A DNA stretch of 64,000 bases, from assembly GCA_020059465.1 (NCBI GenBank), contig JAGVBZ010000037.1, positions 1-64,000 of the forward strand. The letters run 5' to 3'. The position numbers were made by a program, and so were the translations under genes. Source of the stretch: Brevinematales bacterium. Lineage in GTDB: Bacteria > Spirochaetota > Brevinematia > Brevinematales > GWF1-51-8. Under the pieces are notes generated by a model. The model saw nothing but the letters and a program-made list of their open reading frames with translations, made no database searches and was not told the origin of the DNA. Positions 55,774 to 64,000 of the stretch are shown piece by piece. The first letter of the stretch is position 1. Each line of letters starts with the position of its first letter.

Positions 55774-57735
55774 ATGAAACGCTTTCGTTCTTCCATTTCG
55801 GCAATATCTCTGGTCACAACAGGCATACTCCTGTTGATGGCTGTATCGATTATGACTATCGCCCAATTTTCTTTTTTCAGCACTCTTCATGATGCGGAGG
55901 GGGCGAGGGGAAACTGGTTTCTCATGGGGCGTGTGCAGGAATACTTCGATTATCTGATACAGGGAAAAAGTCCTCTCAAAACAGGTCTCTTTAAACAAAC
56001 CGAAAAGCTGGAAGGAATTGAACAAGCCTATTCGTTTGATATTAAAAGAATAGGGAAGGACCTTTATTCCCTTACTGCATCGATGAACTGGAAAAATCAA
56101 GTCCCTCTTAAAATTACGGTCGAATTCTCGCGCCTTAATCTTTTCAATTATGTATGGTTTTATAACTGTGATAAAACCGCAGATATTGTTCAGGATATGA
56201 TCGTTGTGGGGGATATTGCGGTCAGAGGAAATCTTACAATCAATTCTACCGATGGGGGAAGTTCCCTTTATTGGTATTCGTCACCGAGCTATACTCCCAA
56301 GATTGAATACTCACAGAACCCTCCCGAAATGAAACCGATATATTTTGAGAAGGATTTGCAGGAAATGGTTCAGGCGCAGTATCTCAGCGCAAACTTTACT
56401 CCCCGGGATGTTCCATACAGCGCATCGCTTTCTAAGAACGAAACGCTTGCTACTGTTATTCCTCCCGGATTTGCGTCGGTATGGCAGAATTATATCCGAT
56501 ATGTAGAACCCTCTTGGATGATAAGGGATTTGGCGTTCTTTGATACCAAGAGCATAATCAATACCGTTTCAAGCTGGAAGGAATTGCTGGCGTTTGGTAA
56601 CGGATACATGACGCGATTCCCTGTGGACAGCAGTCTGATTTATCATGTCTATGTTAAAAAGACCGGATCGAATGCAAAGTATCAGTTAATATTTACACCC
56701 GATTACGCCTATTATTACGGGCCGCAAGGGCCGGATATGTTTTTCGGAGTGGAGAATAAGCGGTTGGTACTGAAGGCCTCAGAGAAGGCTATTCCCCTCT
56801 TTTTTCCGGAGGAGGCATACCGCTTCTTCGGGTACTACGGTATCGGCAGCGTGCTCTGGTCTTATATTTCGCTCGACGAGGAAGTGGATACGGTTTATCT
56901 TGAGGAAGCCACGCCCGAGAATCATCTTCTACAGGGCGTTGATTACGATTACTATCCTGCTCAGAAGGTTGTAAAAATCCTGACATCGGCTTTCTATAAA
57001 AAATATACACAGGACATAGGGAAGGGCGACAGCCAGAAAATGGGTTTCAACTTTAAATCGATGAATGGACGGATATTTTTCTATCTTGGCGGGAAGAGGA
57101 CCACGGCGTTCTCCAGCTTCGGCGATCAGGTTATTTTCGACAATCCTCCCTCATTAGGGACGGCGGTTCAGGTCGTGCAGGATCCTCCACCGTTTTTCCT
57201 GAAGAAAGCTCCGCCGGGTGAAAACTGCGGAGTGTTTATCGACCTCAACGAGGAAGCGGTATCGCTTGATTTAGGCGAAATTCAGAATTACCCGCAGAAC
57301 GGCGTCATTATGGCAACAGTACCTCTGATCATCAAAGGCACAGCGCATTCGCCGCTTGTGATTATCTCCACCCGCAATATCTATCTGATTAATATTAACC
57401 CCGAAAAGACGGGCGAACCTGTCATGGTGGTTTCGGGATCGGGGGTATGGTTATACCGTCCTAAAATGCCGACGAAGAGCGACCTGTATAAATGCATCGT
57501 ATATACGCCGTTAGATGATCTTTATTCCATATCGGAATCGGGAGAGTATAATAATTATCCCGTTACGGTCTACGGAAGTGTTATCTATACGGGGGAAGGG
57601 GTTCACAACGCGATGAAAATCCCCATGTTTGAGAAAAACTATATTTATTACCGGGGAATTCTGAATTATTTAGATAAGGAACCGTTTTCATACTTTCCGA
57701 TGCCGGTCGATATCCGCAGTATCAAGAAAGACTGA
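55774..57735 (+). CDS. large membrane-anchored protein encoded with the secretin
   Basis: The 653-residue protein has a single N-terminal membrane helix (about 9-35, ISAISLVTTGILLLMAVSIM). A large, beta-rich, aromatic-rich exported part follows with no motif that I recognise. It starts two bases after the secretin stop (a GTG at 55768 would overlap it), so the two are translated together. The N-terminal helix is placed like that of a minor pilin or PilX-type assembly protein, but the prepilin cleavage motif (Gly-Phe-x-x-x-Glu) is absent. It converges with the DUF115 gene, sharing 14 bases. Confidence 0.75.
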   Translation: MKRFRSSISAISLVTTGILLLMAVSIMTIAQFSFFSTLHDAEGARGNWFLMGRVQEYFDYLIQGKSPLKTGLFKQTEKLEGIEQAYSFDIKRIGKDLYSLTASMNWKNQVPLKITVEFSRLNLFNYVWFYNCDKTADIVQDMIVVGDIAVRGNLTINSTDGGSSLYWYSSPSYTPKIEYSQNPPEMKPIYFEKDLQEMVQAQYLSANFTPRDVPYSASLSKNETLATVIPPGFASVWQNYIRYVEPSWMIRDLAFFDTKSIINTVSSWKELLAFGNGYMTRFPVDSSLIYHVYVKKTGSNAKYQLIFTPDYAYYYGPQGPDMFFGVENKRLVLKASEKAIPLFFPEEAYRFFGYYGIGSVLWSYISLDEEVDTVYLEEATPENHLLQGVDYDYYPAQKVVKILTSAFYKKYTQDIGKGDSQKMGFNFKSMNGRIFFYLGGKRTTAFSSFGDQVIFDNPPSLGTAVQVVQDPPPFFLKKAPPGENCGVFIDLNEEAVSLDLGEIQNYPQNGVIMATVPLIIKGTAHSPLVIISTRNIYLININPEKTGEPVMVVSGSGVWLYRPKMPTKSDLYKCIVYTPLDDLYSISESGEYNNYPVTVYGSVIYTGEGVHNAMKIPMFEKNYIYYRGILNYLDKEPFSYFPMPVDIRSIKKD

Positions 57736-59464
57736 TCCGTTCCGATTTGGCGAGTACGTAGCGTACTTTTTTTAACGCTGCCCGGGCATCCCCGTATAAA
57801 TTCTGCCAACCTTCGATTAAGTCTACCGAAAGTTTGTCTTCTCCCGTCGATGATTCCATGATCCTTTCGATGGAATCCTGCATTACAAGTTCGATAAACC
57901 TGCTGACAGCATTTCCCTCCTTCAGCGCAGTCAATACCGCGCGGTCGAATTCGTTCATCGCCCTGAACTGTGGGGATATATCTTTTCCCTGCCTGAATAA
58001 CGCCATCGCCTGGTTCGAAGCGGCATACGCGCGTTCGGCGGCAGGAATAAGCGAATCGCAGGCGGAGATTACCGATCGGAGATACTCGATATAGGGCGCC
58101 GGATCGGAAGGGGTAAAATTTATAGCAGAAGATTTATCGATCGGCTCACGCAGGAATTCGTCGGCGGTTTCTTTCAACGGGAGATGGCGTGCGCCGGGTA
58201 TGAACGCCCCTCCCTCAGTTGCGTTAATTACAGGTACGTTCGTGACCGCGATTTCACGTTTGAACCACTCGAGAAAGGTGAGGAATTTCCTGTCCGTCAC
58301 TACTTTTCCGCCCGAGTATCCGTCGATGGAAATCTGGTCGGACAGGATAAGAGTCCGCGCATGATAGCTTTCGTATGTATGAAACTTATCGATTTTATAG
58401 AAAAAATAATCCTCGAGAACGTTGCCCCGGAAATGGGTCTTTTTTTCGGAATAGGCTAGATCCTGACCTGCAAGGATTATCGGAGAGCATCCAAGGAAAC
58501 GCGCGAAATCGAAGGCATTTGTCGATACGGAACCGCCGGACATTAAATCTCCCTTCGCGCCCCAATAACCGGATAACTCCCGGTAGATAGGAAAAAACGA
58601 ATCGTACAGCAAAGTCTGCGCAGGGAGGTACTTCGCAAACGTCAGGAACGACCCGGCAGCGTCGATAACAAGTGTCGTATCAGTCCGGCCTGAGTAGAGC
58701 AGGAATAAAGCGTTTTTATCCTGCGGGTCTGCGGATACGGTAAAATCGGGGGAAATGCCGTTCCCTGCAAGCATGGGCAGAGCGGTATCGGTCGCAATGA
58801 TGACCATCCTGTCCGAGTACCGGCGTATCGCATCTATATTTTTTGCGAGCGAAGGCCCCGCCCCGACAATCAGCCCCGGCTTTCCATGAAACGGATGTTT
58901 GAGATGAGCGATTCCCGGCGCTGTAAAATGGAACGGAAAGTTTTTTATCAGGTTGCGGAGCCAAATCATCCGGAACCGTTTCAGGGTGTTTTTATTGATC
59001 TGGCGTTTGGAAAGATATGCGGTGAGGATTCCTTCCATACCGGAAAACTCGTCGGGAAACAGGACGGCATAAGGGCGGTGCAGGTAGTAATTTAACTCCC
59101 GGACGTTGTGAGATTCGAGGAACGGCACGATATCTTCCGTCCGGTTTATGAAATGAACTCGATCAAGTTGAAGCAGGGATTTATTCGATGGAAGTGATTT
59201 TGCTATATCAAGGATGTCAGGGCATGGATCATATATGATGAGGTTACCCTCCGATTTCTTCAGGAATGTGTCCGCCACATATCCGAGCCCCAAACCCGCA
59301 ATAAACGTCCATTCCATTTCGGAATTGAAACGCGAGACAACCCTTTCGGCCTCCTTGTACGGCTGAATCGAATGCATAGTAACCGAAGTATCTCCGCGAG
59401 TTACCCTGATGTTTGCCGTATTGTCGCGGGTCTCGAACCGCTCGATCTTTATTTCAGTATTCAT
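57722..59464 (-). CDS. DUF115/Maf-like protein (motility accessory factor family)
   Basis: The 580-residue protein carries a DUF115 core at about 190-400, with GLIVGAGPSLAKNIDAIRRY and IIATDTALPMLAGNGISPDF then SADPQ. LAGQDLAYSEKKTHFRG follows. Relatives include flagellin glycosyltransferases of the Maf group and the archaeal pterin enzyme MptE. The first 190 residues have the usual N-terminal domain (FIAGLGLGYVADTFL). No flagellar gene is near, so a flagellin target is not shown. It starts eight bases after the PBP gene on the same strand. Confidence 0.88.
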   Translation of the reverse strand: MNTEIKIERFETRDNTANIRVTRGDTSVTMHSIQPYKEAERVVSRFNSEMEWTFIAGLGLGYVADTFLKKSEGNLIIYDPCPDILDIAKSLPSNKSLLQLDRVHFINRTEDIVPFLESHNVRELNYYLHRPYAVLFPDEFSGMEGILTAYLSKRQINKNTLKRFRMIWLRNLIKNFPFHFTAPGIAHLKHPFHGKPGLIVGAGPSLAKNIDAIRRYSDRMVIIATDTALPMLAGNGISPDFTVSADPQDKNALFLLYSGRTDTTLVIDAAGSFLTFAKYLPAQTLLYDSFFPIYRELSGYWGAKGDLMSGGSVSTNAFDFARFLGCSPIILAGQDLAYSEKKTHFRGNVLEDYFFYKIDKFHTYESYHARTLILSDQISIDGYSGGKVVTDRKFLTFLEWFKREIAVTNVPVINATEGGAFIPGARHLPLKETADEFLREPIDKSSAINFTPSDPAPYIEYLRSVISACDSLIPAAERAYAASNQAMALFRQGKDISPQFRAMNEFDRAVLTALKEGNAVSRFIELVMQDSIERIMESSTGEDKLSVDLIEGWQNLYGDARAALKKVRYVLAKSERISLS

Positions 59465-59472
59465 TGTTCTTC

Positions 59473-61065
59473 CTATAGATAGGAGGTGGAAATGATAATA
59501 CGCCTGACAATGTTCGCGAATACCGGCGCCGCAACCGCGCCGCCGGTATGTTCCGGTGCGTGGGGACGGTTCACTGTTACTACGATAACCAGTTTGGGGT
59601 TATCGGCGGGGACAAATCCGATAAATACGGCATTATACAAATCGGTATAGTACCCGGCGCCGCCCTTCTTTGCAACCTGTCCGGTACCGGTCTTTCCCGC
59701 AATAGCAATCCCTTCGACCTGCGCTTTGATGGCGGTTCCCTGTTCGCTGACGACCGTCTTCAGCATTGTGAGAGTCTTAGCGCAGACATCCTGCGATAGA
59801 ACCGGGATTTCGATTGTTTTCGGCATGTATAAATCTATACCGGATGGGTCTTTAACGGAACGGACTATGACGGGGTTTTTATAGACTCCCCCGCCCGCGA
59901 TAACGCATGCCGCCGCCGCAAGCTGAAGGGTAGTCACACCGATCTCCTGTCCGATTGCAAGCATGTATTTCGAAAGGTATGACCATAGATTAACTGGGCG
60001 AAGGATACCCGATTCCATGCCGGTCAGCGGGATCAATGGCATACTTCCGAACCCGAGACTCCTCAGATAATCGTAGTACTGTTTTTTCTGGAAATGAGCC
60101 GCGACCTGCACCATTCCTACATTTATAGATTTCTGCAGGATCCCGGTCAGATCGACGTTCCCGTAGATTGCCGGGGATGTAAAAAAGTAATCTCCGACTT
60201 GGTATTCCTTACCGCAGTAATAGGTGGGGCTTTGCGGCGATGCGGTCTTCTGGTTTAAAGCGTTCGCTGCGGTAAATATTTTCATGACTGAGCCGGGCTC
60301 ATATATCTCTGAGACAGCGGCCGGACGGATGGTATTCGATTTGATAGTAGAGAAATCGTTCGGGTCGTATGTCGGGAAATTTGCCATTGCGATCACTTCA
60401 CGTGTCTCGACATTCATTACAACTACGCTGCCCATCTCGGCTTCGAACTGCAGAACACCGTTTTTTATTTCATCATAGATAATGGCGCAGACGAACGGAT
60501 CGATTGAGGTGTAAACCGAGTTTCCTTTATCCAGATAGGAATTGAAATGATACTCGATGCCCCCGAGACCCTGGTTATCAATTCCGACAAAACCGAGCAT
60601 TGAGCCGGTATACCAATACGGATAAAAACGCCCCTGTTCCTCGACAACACCAAGTTCGTCTTCTTTAATCGCTTTTTTATTCTTTAATTCGGCAATCAGC
60701 TTGTCCATGACCTGTTTTTCACTAGGCGTAATTTTTCGCTTCAGCCAGACAAACCCTTTTTCTTTATAGAGCGCTTTTAAATCGTCCTTCGAGAGGAAGT
60801 TCAATTGAATTAAAATCTTATAAAGGTAGTCGCGCATTTGGGGCGAAAGCTGATCGGGGCGGGCATATAACGAGAAAGAAGGGGAATACAGCGCAAGTTC
60901 TTTACCGTTGACGTCGTAAATCGAACCGCGCTTAGGTTCAATACTGGACATGGTTTTTAAGCGGGAATCCGGGAAAAAGGCGACGGTTATCAAACGGATT
61001 AGCAGAATGATAAAAAAGAACACGAAGAAAAAAATTACAAGGCCGACCCTTCCCTTCTGCATCAC
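59473..61065 (-). CDS. class B penicillin-binding protein (FtsI/PBP2-like)
   Basis: The 530-residue protein has an N-terminal membrane anchor (about 8-30), the PBP dimerisation start PKRGSIYDVNGKELALYS, and a transpeptidase domain. Catalytic motifs are Ser259-Val-Met-Lys262 (YEPGSVMKIF), Ser313-Ile-Asn315 and KTGTGQ near 460. It cross-links peptidoglycan in the periplasm during division or elongation. It lacks PASTA domains. The neighbours are a PilZ protein upstream and DUF115 downstream; no mra or mur genes are present, so it is not in the usual division cluster. Confidence 0.93.
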   Translation of the reverse strand: MMQKGRVGLVIFFFVFFFIILLIRLITVAFFPDSRLKTMSSIEPKRGSIYDVNGKELALYSPSFSLYARPDQLSPQMRDYLYKILIQLNFLSKDDLKALYKEKGFVWLKRKITPSEKQVMDKLIAELKNKKAIKEDELGVVEEQGRFYPYWYTGSMLGFVGIDNQGLGGIEYHFNSYLDKGNSVYTSIDPFVCAIIYDEIKNGVLQFEAEMGSVVVMNVETREVIAMANFPTYDPNDFSTIKSNTIRPAAVSEIYEPGSVMKIFTAANALNQKTASPQSPTYYCGKEYQVGDYFFTSPAIYGNVDLTGILQKSINVGMVQVAAHFQKKQYYDYLRSLGFGSMPLIPLTGMESGILRPVNLWSYLSKYMLAIGQEIGVTTLQLAAAACVIAGGGVYKNPVIVRSVKDPSGIDLYMPKTIEIPVLSQDVCAKTLTMLKTVVSEQGTAIKAQVEGIAIAGKTGTGQVAKKGGAGYYTDLYNAVFIGFVPADNPKLVIVVTVNRPHAPEHTGGAVAAPVFANIVRRIIISTSYL

Positions 61066-61115
61066 TTACTCCCGCACTATTATAAGAGGTAAGATAGGAA
61101 ATATCTAATTTCGGG

Positions 61116-61826
61116 TTATTTGATATCCAGTTCTTTAAAAAGTGTCATCATGAGATGATCGTTGATAATATGATTGATATAGGTCTGTGTCGCGATGGAA
61201 ACATTATCGAAGCGGACTGCAAAGCCGGGCGGAAGCGACTCGCTGGATAAGGTCTTATTTATACGGACAACCGTACTCTCGACAAAAAACTTAAAATCGC
61301 GGAAATGGATTTCCATATATACGGGCTGATTGAGGTCAACCATATCGAAATTAGTTGTCTGGATATAGGATCCTCCCGCGGAGAGCGAAAGAATTTTCCC
61401 CGTTTCGGTGGAGGGAGAATTAATGTTCTTATAAAATGTCGCGAATAACGGCCAGTCCACACGGTTATATTTCCGGCGGTTTTTTTGGGTAGAATGCAGT
61501 ACGTTTTCGATATCGTCGATGCTTTCGAGCAGGATAATGTTCTTATTCCATTCCAATAATTGTGTCTGATCGTATTTTCCTGCTTCCTTCGGGGCGATAA
61601 TGATAGGAAAGAGCGGATTGAGGTGGAACAAGACTTCCATGGTTTTTTTATCAATCGAGGTAGATGAGGGAACTGTATAAATAATTGCTCCGACATCGGG
61701 ATTATTGATGAGAAATATCAGGGCGTCGCGAAGGTTACGGGCACGGAATATCTGATATCCCCCCTTGATTTTCTCGATCTCAGATTTAAACAAATCCCCG
61801 GACGATAAATAGATAATTTTATCCAT
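61116..61826 (-). CDS. PilZ-domain protein with receiver-like N-terminus
   Basis: The 236-residue protein has a receiver-like alpha/beta N-terminal half (about 1-110: IIYLSSGDLFKSEIEKIKGG). The standard Asp phospho-acceptor is not evident. The C-terminal PilZ domain starts at about 113. The c-di-GMP contacts RRKYNRVDW (Arg-x-x-x-Arg) and SLSAGGSYI (the D/NxSxxG position) are present. It is thus a likely c-di-GMP effector that complements the cyclase and phosphodiesterase in this window. The ATG is preceded by GGAG. The class B PBP gene follows 50 bases downstream. Confidence 0.85.
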   Translation of the reverse strand: MDKIIYLSSGDLFKSEIEKIKGGYQIFRARNLRDALIFLINNPDVGAIIYTVPSSTSIDKKTMEVLFHLNPLFPIIIAPKEAGKYDQTQLLEWNKNIILLESIDDIENVLHSTQKNRRKYNRVDWPLFATFYKNINSPSTETGKILSLSAGGSYIQTTNFDMVDLNQPVYMEIHFRDFKFFVESTVVRINKTLSSESLPPGFAVRFDNVSIATQTYINHIINDHLMMTLFKELDIK

Positions 61827-61889
61827 GGAGGATCTCCTTCTCAGCCGTTCCTATAGTATTGTATTATAGATTTTAAAGTTGCGCAACTC

Positions 61890-62369
61890 TCAGGCGGCTT
61901 TACATTTATTCTTAAAATTCAGCAGTATGTCCTCGGCTTTTTTATATTCTCCGCGGGACATATAAATTACGCTGAGTTTTGCCGCAATATCCAGATCAGT
62001 ATGAAGATCCAGATCACTATCCTTCTCCATAATCTCCCGATAACGATTTTCAAGCTCCTCCGCGTTTCCCGCATCGGTTACAAGCTCGTCGAAATTTTTC
62101 AATTGGGGAATAATGAAAGATGGATCCTGTTTTTTTGTCAGATCGATATAGATTTCATATTGAGCCTGCGCGTTTTCCAAATCCCTCAAGTTGACATAAA
62201 TATAAACAAGAATCTCGTGTACCTTAGGATTCTCAAAATTCGACCGTTCCATCTCCAGAAACTTATCTAAGGCTTTCTTAAAATCCTTCTTATTAAAATC
62301 GGCAACCGCTTCAAGGGTCACGTCCTTATAATCGGAGGGAGATTTTATTGATTTTGTCTTCTTTGCCAT
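61890..62369 (-). CDS. TPR-like helical protein
   Basis: The 159-residue protein is helical, with two or more TPR-like pairs (AVADFNKKDFKKALDKFLEM; SVIYMSRGEYKKAEDILLNF). It has no signal peptide, so it is cytoplasmic. The start at 62369 has GGAGG five bases ahead; a preceding ATG at 62381 overlaps that site. It lies 63 bases before the PilZ gene on the same strand and may be co-transcribed with it. Interaction partners are unknown. Confidence 0.8.
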   Translation of the reverse strand: MAKKTKSIKSPSDYKDVTLEAVADFNKKDFKKALDKFLEMERSNFENPKVHEILVYIYVNLRDLENAQAQYEIYIDLTKKQDPSFIIPQLKNFDELVTDAGNAEELENRYREIMEKDSDLDLHTDLDIAAKLSVIYMSRGEYKKAEDILLNFKNKCKAA

Positions 62370-62541
62370 TTTATCCTCCATGGATCAACTTAATGAGAAT
62401 ATCGGAATTATGTGTCAATGTTTTATATATGGTTGATAAAGATTAAAATAGTTATCTAAACAAATGGGGAAATAGTTCATGTCGGCTTAAACTTTACTAT
62501 TATATATTTTTATTCTATAATAAAAAAAATAGGAGGCGTCT

Positions 62542-63387
62542 ATGCAGCAGAAATTCGGTTTTAAAGCAATATTTTTTATATCTTCGATGGTATTAATGCT
62601 TGTGGGCTGTACCCAGGGCGAAAAGAACGCAAATAATACGGGGGGAAATAATTCCGGCAATCCGCTGCCACTGGAAGATAAATATTATACGAAGTATCTC
62701 CGCACAAGTTTATATAACGATAAGTATGCCTACAAGGACACGGTTTTCTTCGGTGAACAGCTTATCTTCATGAATGTAACTATCAGCAATAAGAATAAAA
62801 AAGTATATATGTTTGTAAAAAGCGAGATGTCCGGGGCGGAAGGATATATTGCTGAAAGCGACATTATCAAGAATCCTATGAATAAAGGGGTGATTTTTGA
62901 AAATACCTCCGCAAGCCAGAAACCCGATCTGGCGACCGGTAAAAAAATGGAGGTCATCGCTCCTGTCCTTGTCTATGTAATGGACACAAAGGAACAGGAT
63001 ACGACTTGGGCGGATGTCGTGTTTTATAACGCGACATACCCCGTCATCAAGGAAACTAAGGCAATACCTTCTTCCTATCGGTGGGTACAGCTAAATAAAA
63101 TTTCAATGAATTACGAGGATGTAAAAATGTGCGTGGGTATACTTGATGCGCTCTATGAGTACTCCAGCACCCTCGAGAAAAGCGCGGGCGATGTAAAGAA
63201 GATAGCGCAGTCGAAGGAGAGCGCGAAGATAAAACTCACCGATCTGATGAAGGCGTTTCCCGCCAGTACGATGATCGAATTTGCCAATATGGCGTTAAAT
63301 ACGATAGAAGGTGTTGATAATTCCGGCCTTATGAAAGGGGACGGCGAGGGTGAAGTGATCAGTGCTGATGAAATTTATGGGGACTAA
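62542..63387 (+). CDS. lipoprotein with possible SH3-like domain
   Basis: The 281-residue protein has the lipobox LVGC (Cys23) and an Asn/Gly-rich linker (NNTGGNNSGNP). A central beta-rich part (about 45-190) resembles SH3-like modules (AYKDTVFFGEQLIFMN, GAEGYIAESDI), and a helical C-terminal part follows. GGAGG precedes the ATG. The next lipoprotein follows 15 bases after the stop, so the pair is an operon. Function unknown; similarity to bacterial SH3 modules is weak. Confidence 0.75.
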   Translation: MQQKFGFKAIFFISSMVLMLVGCTQGEKNANNTGGNNSGNPLPLEDKYYTKYLRTSLYNDKYAYKDTVFFGEQLIFMNVTISNKNKKVYMFVKSEMSGAEGYIAESDIIKNPMNKGVIFENTSASQKPDLATGKKMEVIAPVLVYVMDTKEQDTTWADVVFYNATYPVIKETKAIPSSYRWVQLNKISMNYEDVKMCVGILDALYEYSSTLEKSAGDVKKIAQSKESAKIKLTDLMKAFPASTMIEFANMALNTIEGVDNSGLMKGDGEGEVISADEIYGD

Positions 63388-63392
63388 TCCCC
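63379..63392 (+). other. small hairpin over the stop codon between the two lipoprotein genes
   Basis: GGGGA-CTAA-TCCCC forms a perfect five-base stem that includes the stop codon region. It ends one base before the next ribosome site (GGAGG). There is no T-run, so it is not a terminator; it could affect reinitiation or mRNA stability. Confidence 0.4.
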
Positions 63393-63402
63393 GGAGGTTG
63401 CT

Positions 63403-64000
63403 ATGAAAAAGTTTAATGCGGTTTCTATTTTCATTTCGTTTATCGTTTTTTCCTTCATGGTGCTTTCATGCGGGAATCAGGCTGCAAAGGCTGGTAAAGG
63501 AGTTTTAGATACTTACACCGGGAATGTTAAAATAAACGGTCAACCTGCAAGCGTAGGAATGGAGGTTGCCGATGGAGCTGAGATTACTACCGCCGGCGGG
63601 GCTTGGTGCGACATCGTTTTTCCCGGGAAAAATATTATTCGTGTCTATGAGAACGCAGCTGTTATTGTAACCTTGGATTCCTCTGATAAACAGATTATTC
63701 TAAAATCCGGGAATATTGCAAATGTGCTTTATAGTCTCAAGGATTATAAAGACGGTTTCAAGGTGGAGACATCGAGCGCGGTTGTTATTGTCCGCGGCAC
63801 TGTCTTCTACGCAGCGTCGGAAAGCTCCACTAATTCATATATCTGCTGCTGTAACGGAAACATCGATGTCAAGGAGATTAAAGGCGGTAAGATAAATACG
63901 ATGTCCGCATCGCATCACAAGGGACTAAGAGTTTATCCTTCAGGGGCGACTAATGCTGGGATGGATTTTCATACCGACCAGGATCTGGATGAAATCGCGA
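63403..64000 (+). CDS. FecR-domain lipoprotein (cut by the right edge)
   Basis: The first 199 residues are visible. The lipobox is VLSC (Cys24), and a FecR-like domain follows at about 38-180: YTGNVKINGQPASVGMEVAD then ITTAGGAWCDIVF, and VVIVRGTVFYA. Many lipoproteins in environmental bacteria use this fold as an exported beta-sandwich. An unusual run of three Cys (YICCCNG) sits near residue 151 where the family usually has a short strand. GGAGG precedes the ATG. The C-terminus lies outside the window. Confidence 0.85.
   Translation, partial: MKKFNAVSIFISFIVFSFMVLSCGNQAAKAGKGVLDTYTGNVKINGQPASVGMEVADGAEITTAGGAWCDIVFPGKNIIRVYENAAVIVTLDSSDKQIILKSGNIANVLYSLKDYKDGFKVETSSAVVIVRGTVFYAASESSTNSYICCCNGNIDVKEIKGGKINTMSASHHKGLRVYPSGATNAGMDFHTDQDLDEIA

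Noticed and set aside
1..64000. Prophage, insertion sequence, CRISPR-Cas or restriction-modification locus
   Set aside because: No integrase, transposase, phage structural, cas or methyltransferase-restriction genes were seen; the window is chromosomal housekeeping and envelope genes.

Overview
The window looks like chromosomal DNA of a Gram-negative (diderm) bacterium with moderate GC. It carries a secretin, an exported protein of outer-membrane-barrel type, and about ten lipoproteins with recognisable lipoboxes. Signalling genes are abundant: c-di-GMP enzymes, SpoIIE-type phosphatases with STAS and anti-sigma partners, and an ECF sigma factor. A spirochaete-like or related environmental lineage would fit this mix, but that is an inference from gene content and the phylum is not established. 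Strong promoters follow the sigma-70 pattern TTGAC-like, 17 bp, TATAAT, most clearly in front of both tRNA genes. Both window edges cut through genes.

Layout. 1-2.5 kb: a GH57/DUF3536 glycosidase on the minus strand, running off the left edge. 2.8-6.8 kb: ECF sigma factor plus membrane partner, a response regulator, a small minus-strand pair, a GAF-GGDEF diguanylate cyclase and an SPFH/prohibitin protein. 6.9-7.9 kb: a decayed glyoxalase-fold gene, a DUF3795 protein and tRNA-Leu(GAG). 8-13.6 kb: SulP permease, a serine hydrolase, dapB and nnr. 13.7-18 kb: a partner-switching module with two PP2C phosphatases, a STAS antagonist and an RsbW-like protein. 18-27.7 kb: three large paralogous lipoproteins with beta-helix and Ig-like parts.

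27.7-32 kb: pcm, an M1-peptidase-like protein without zinc ligands, and a GH13 lipoprotein. 32-36.4 kb: glnB-gpmI, where the 3' end of gpmI is tandemly repeated with a 59-bp period, then typA and tRNA-Asp(GTC). 36.5-41.5 kb: dinB, a papain-like protease with Fn3-like modules, a YwqK/MORN-like repeat protein and an HD-GYP phosphodiesterase. 41.5-48.6 kb: an argG-led minus-strand operon (exported barrel-type protein, lipoprotein, U32 peptidase), a transglutaminase lipoprotein, folK and a small membrane protein. 48.7-53.1 kb: mcsA-mcsB-clpC without ctsR; the McsB homologue has substitutions at active-site positions. 53.2-57.7 kb: two related helical proteins, a secretin and a large membrane-anchored protein. 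57.7-62.4 kb: a minus-strand set of TPR protein, PilZ protein, class B PBP and DUF115 protein. 62.5-64 kb: two lipoproteins, the last (FecR-like) cut by the right edge.

The genes join several processes: alpha-glucan breakdown (GH57, GH13), c-di-GMP turnover and sensing (GGDEF, HD-GYP, PilZ), phosphorylation-based partner switching, ClpC proteolysis, envelope building (PBP, secretin, lipoproteins) and core metabolism (dapB, argG, folK, gpmI, nnr). The points most worth a second look are the repeated gpmI tail, the altered McsB in an otherwise standard mcsA-mcsB-clpC operon, the dead M1-like protein, and the triplet of RDF-motif lipoproteins beside the partner-switching genes.
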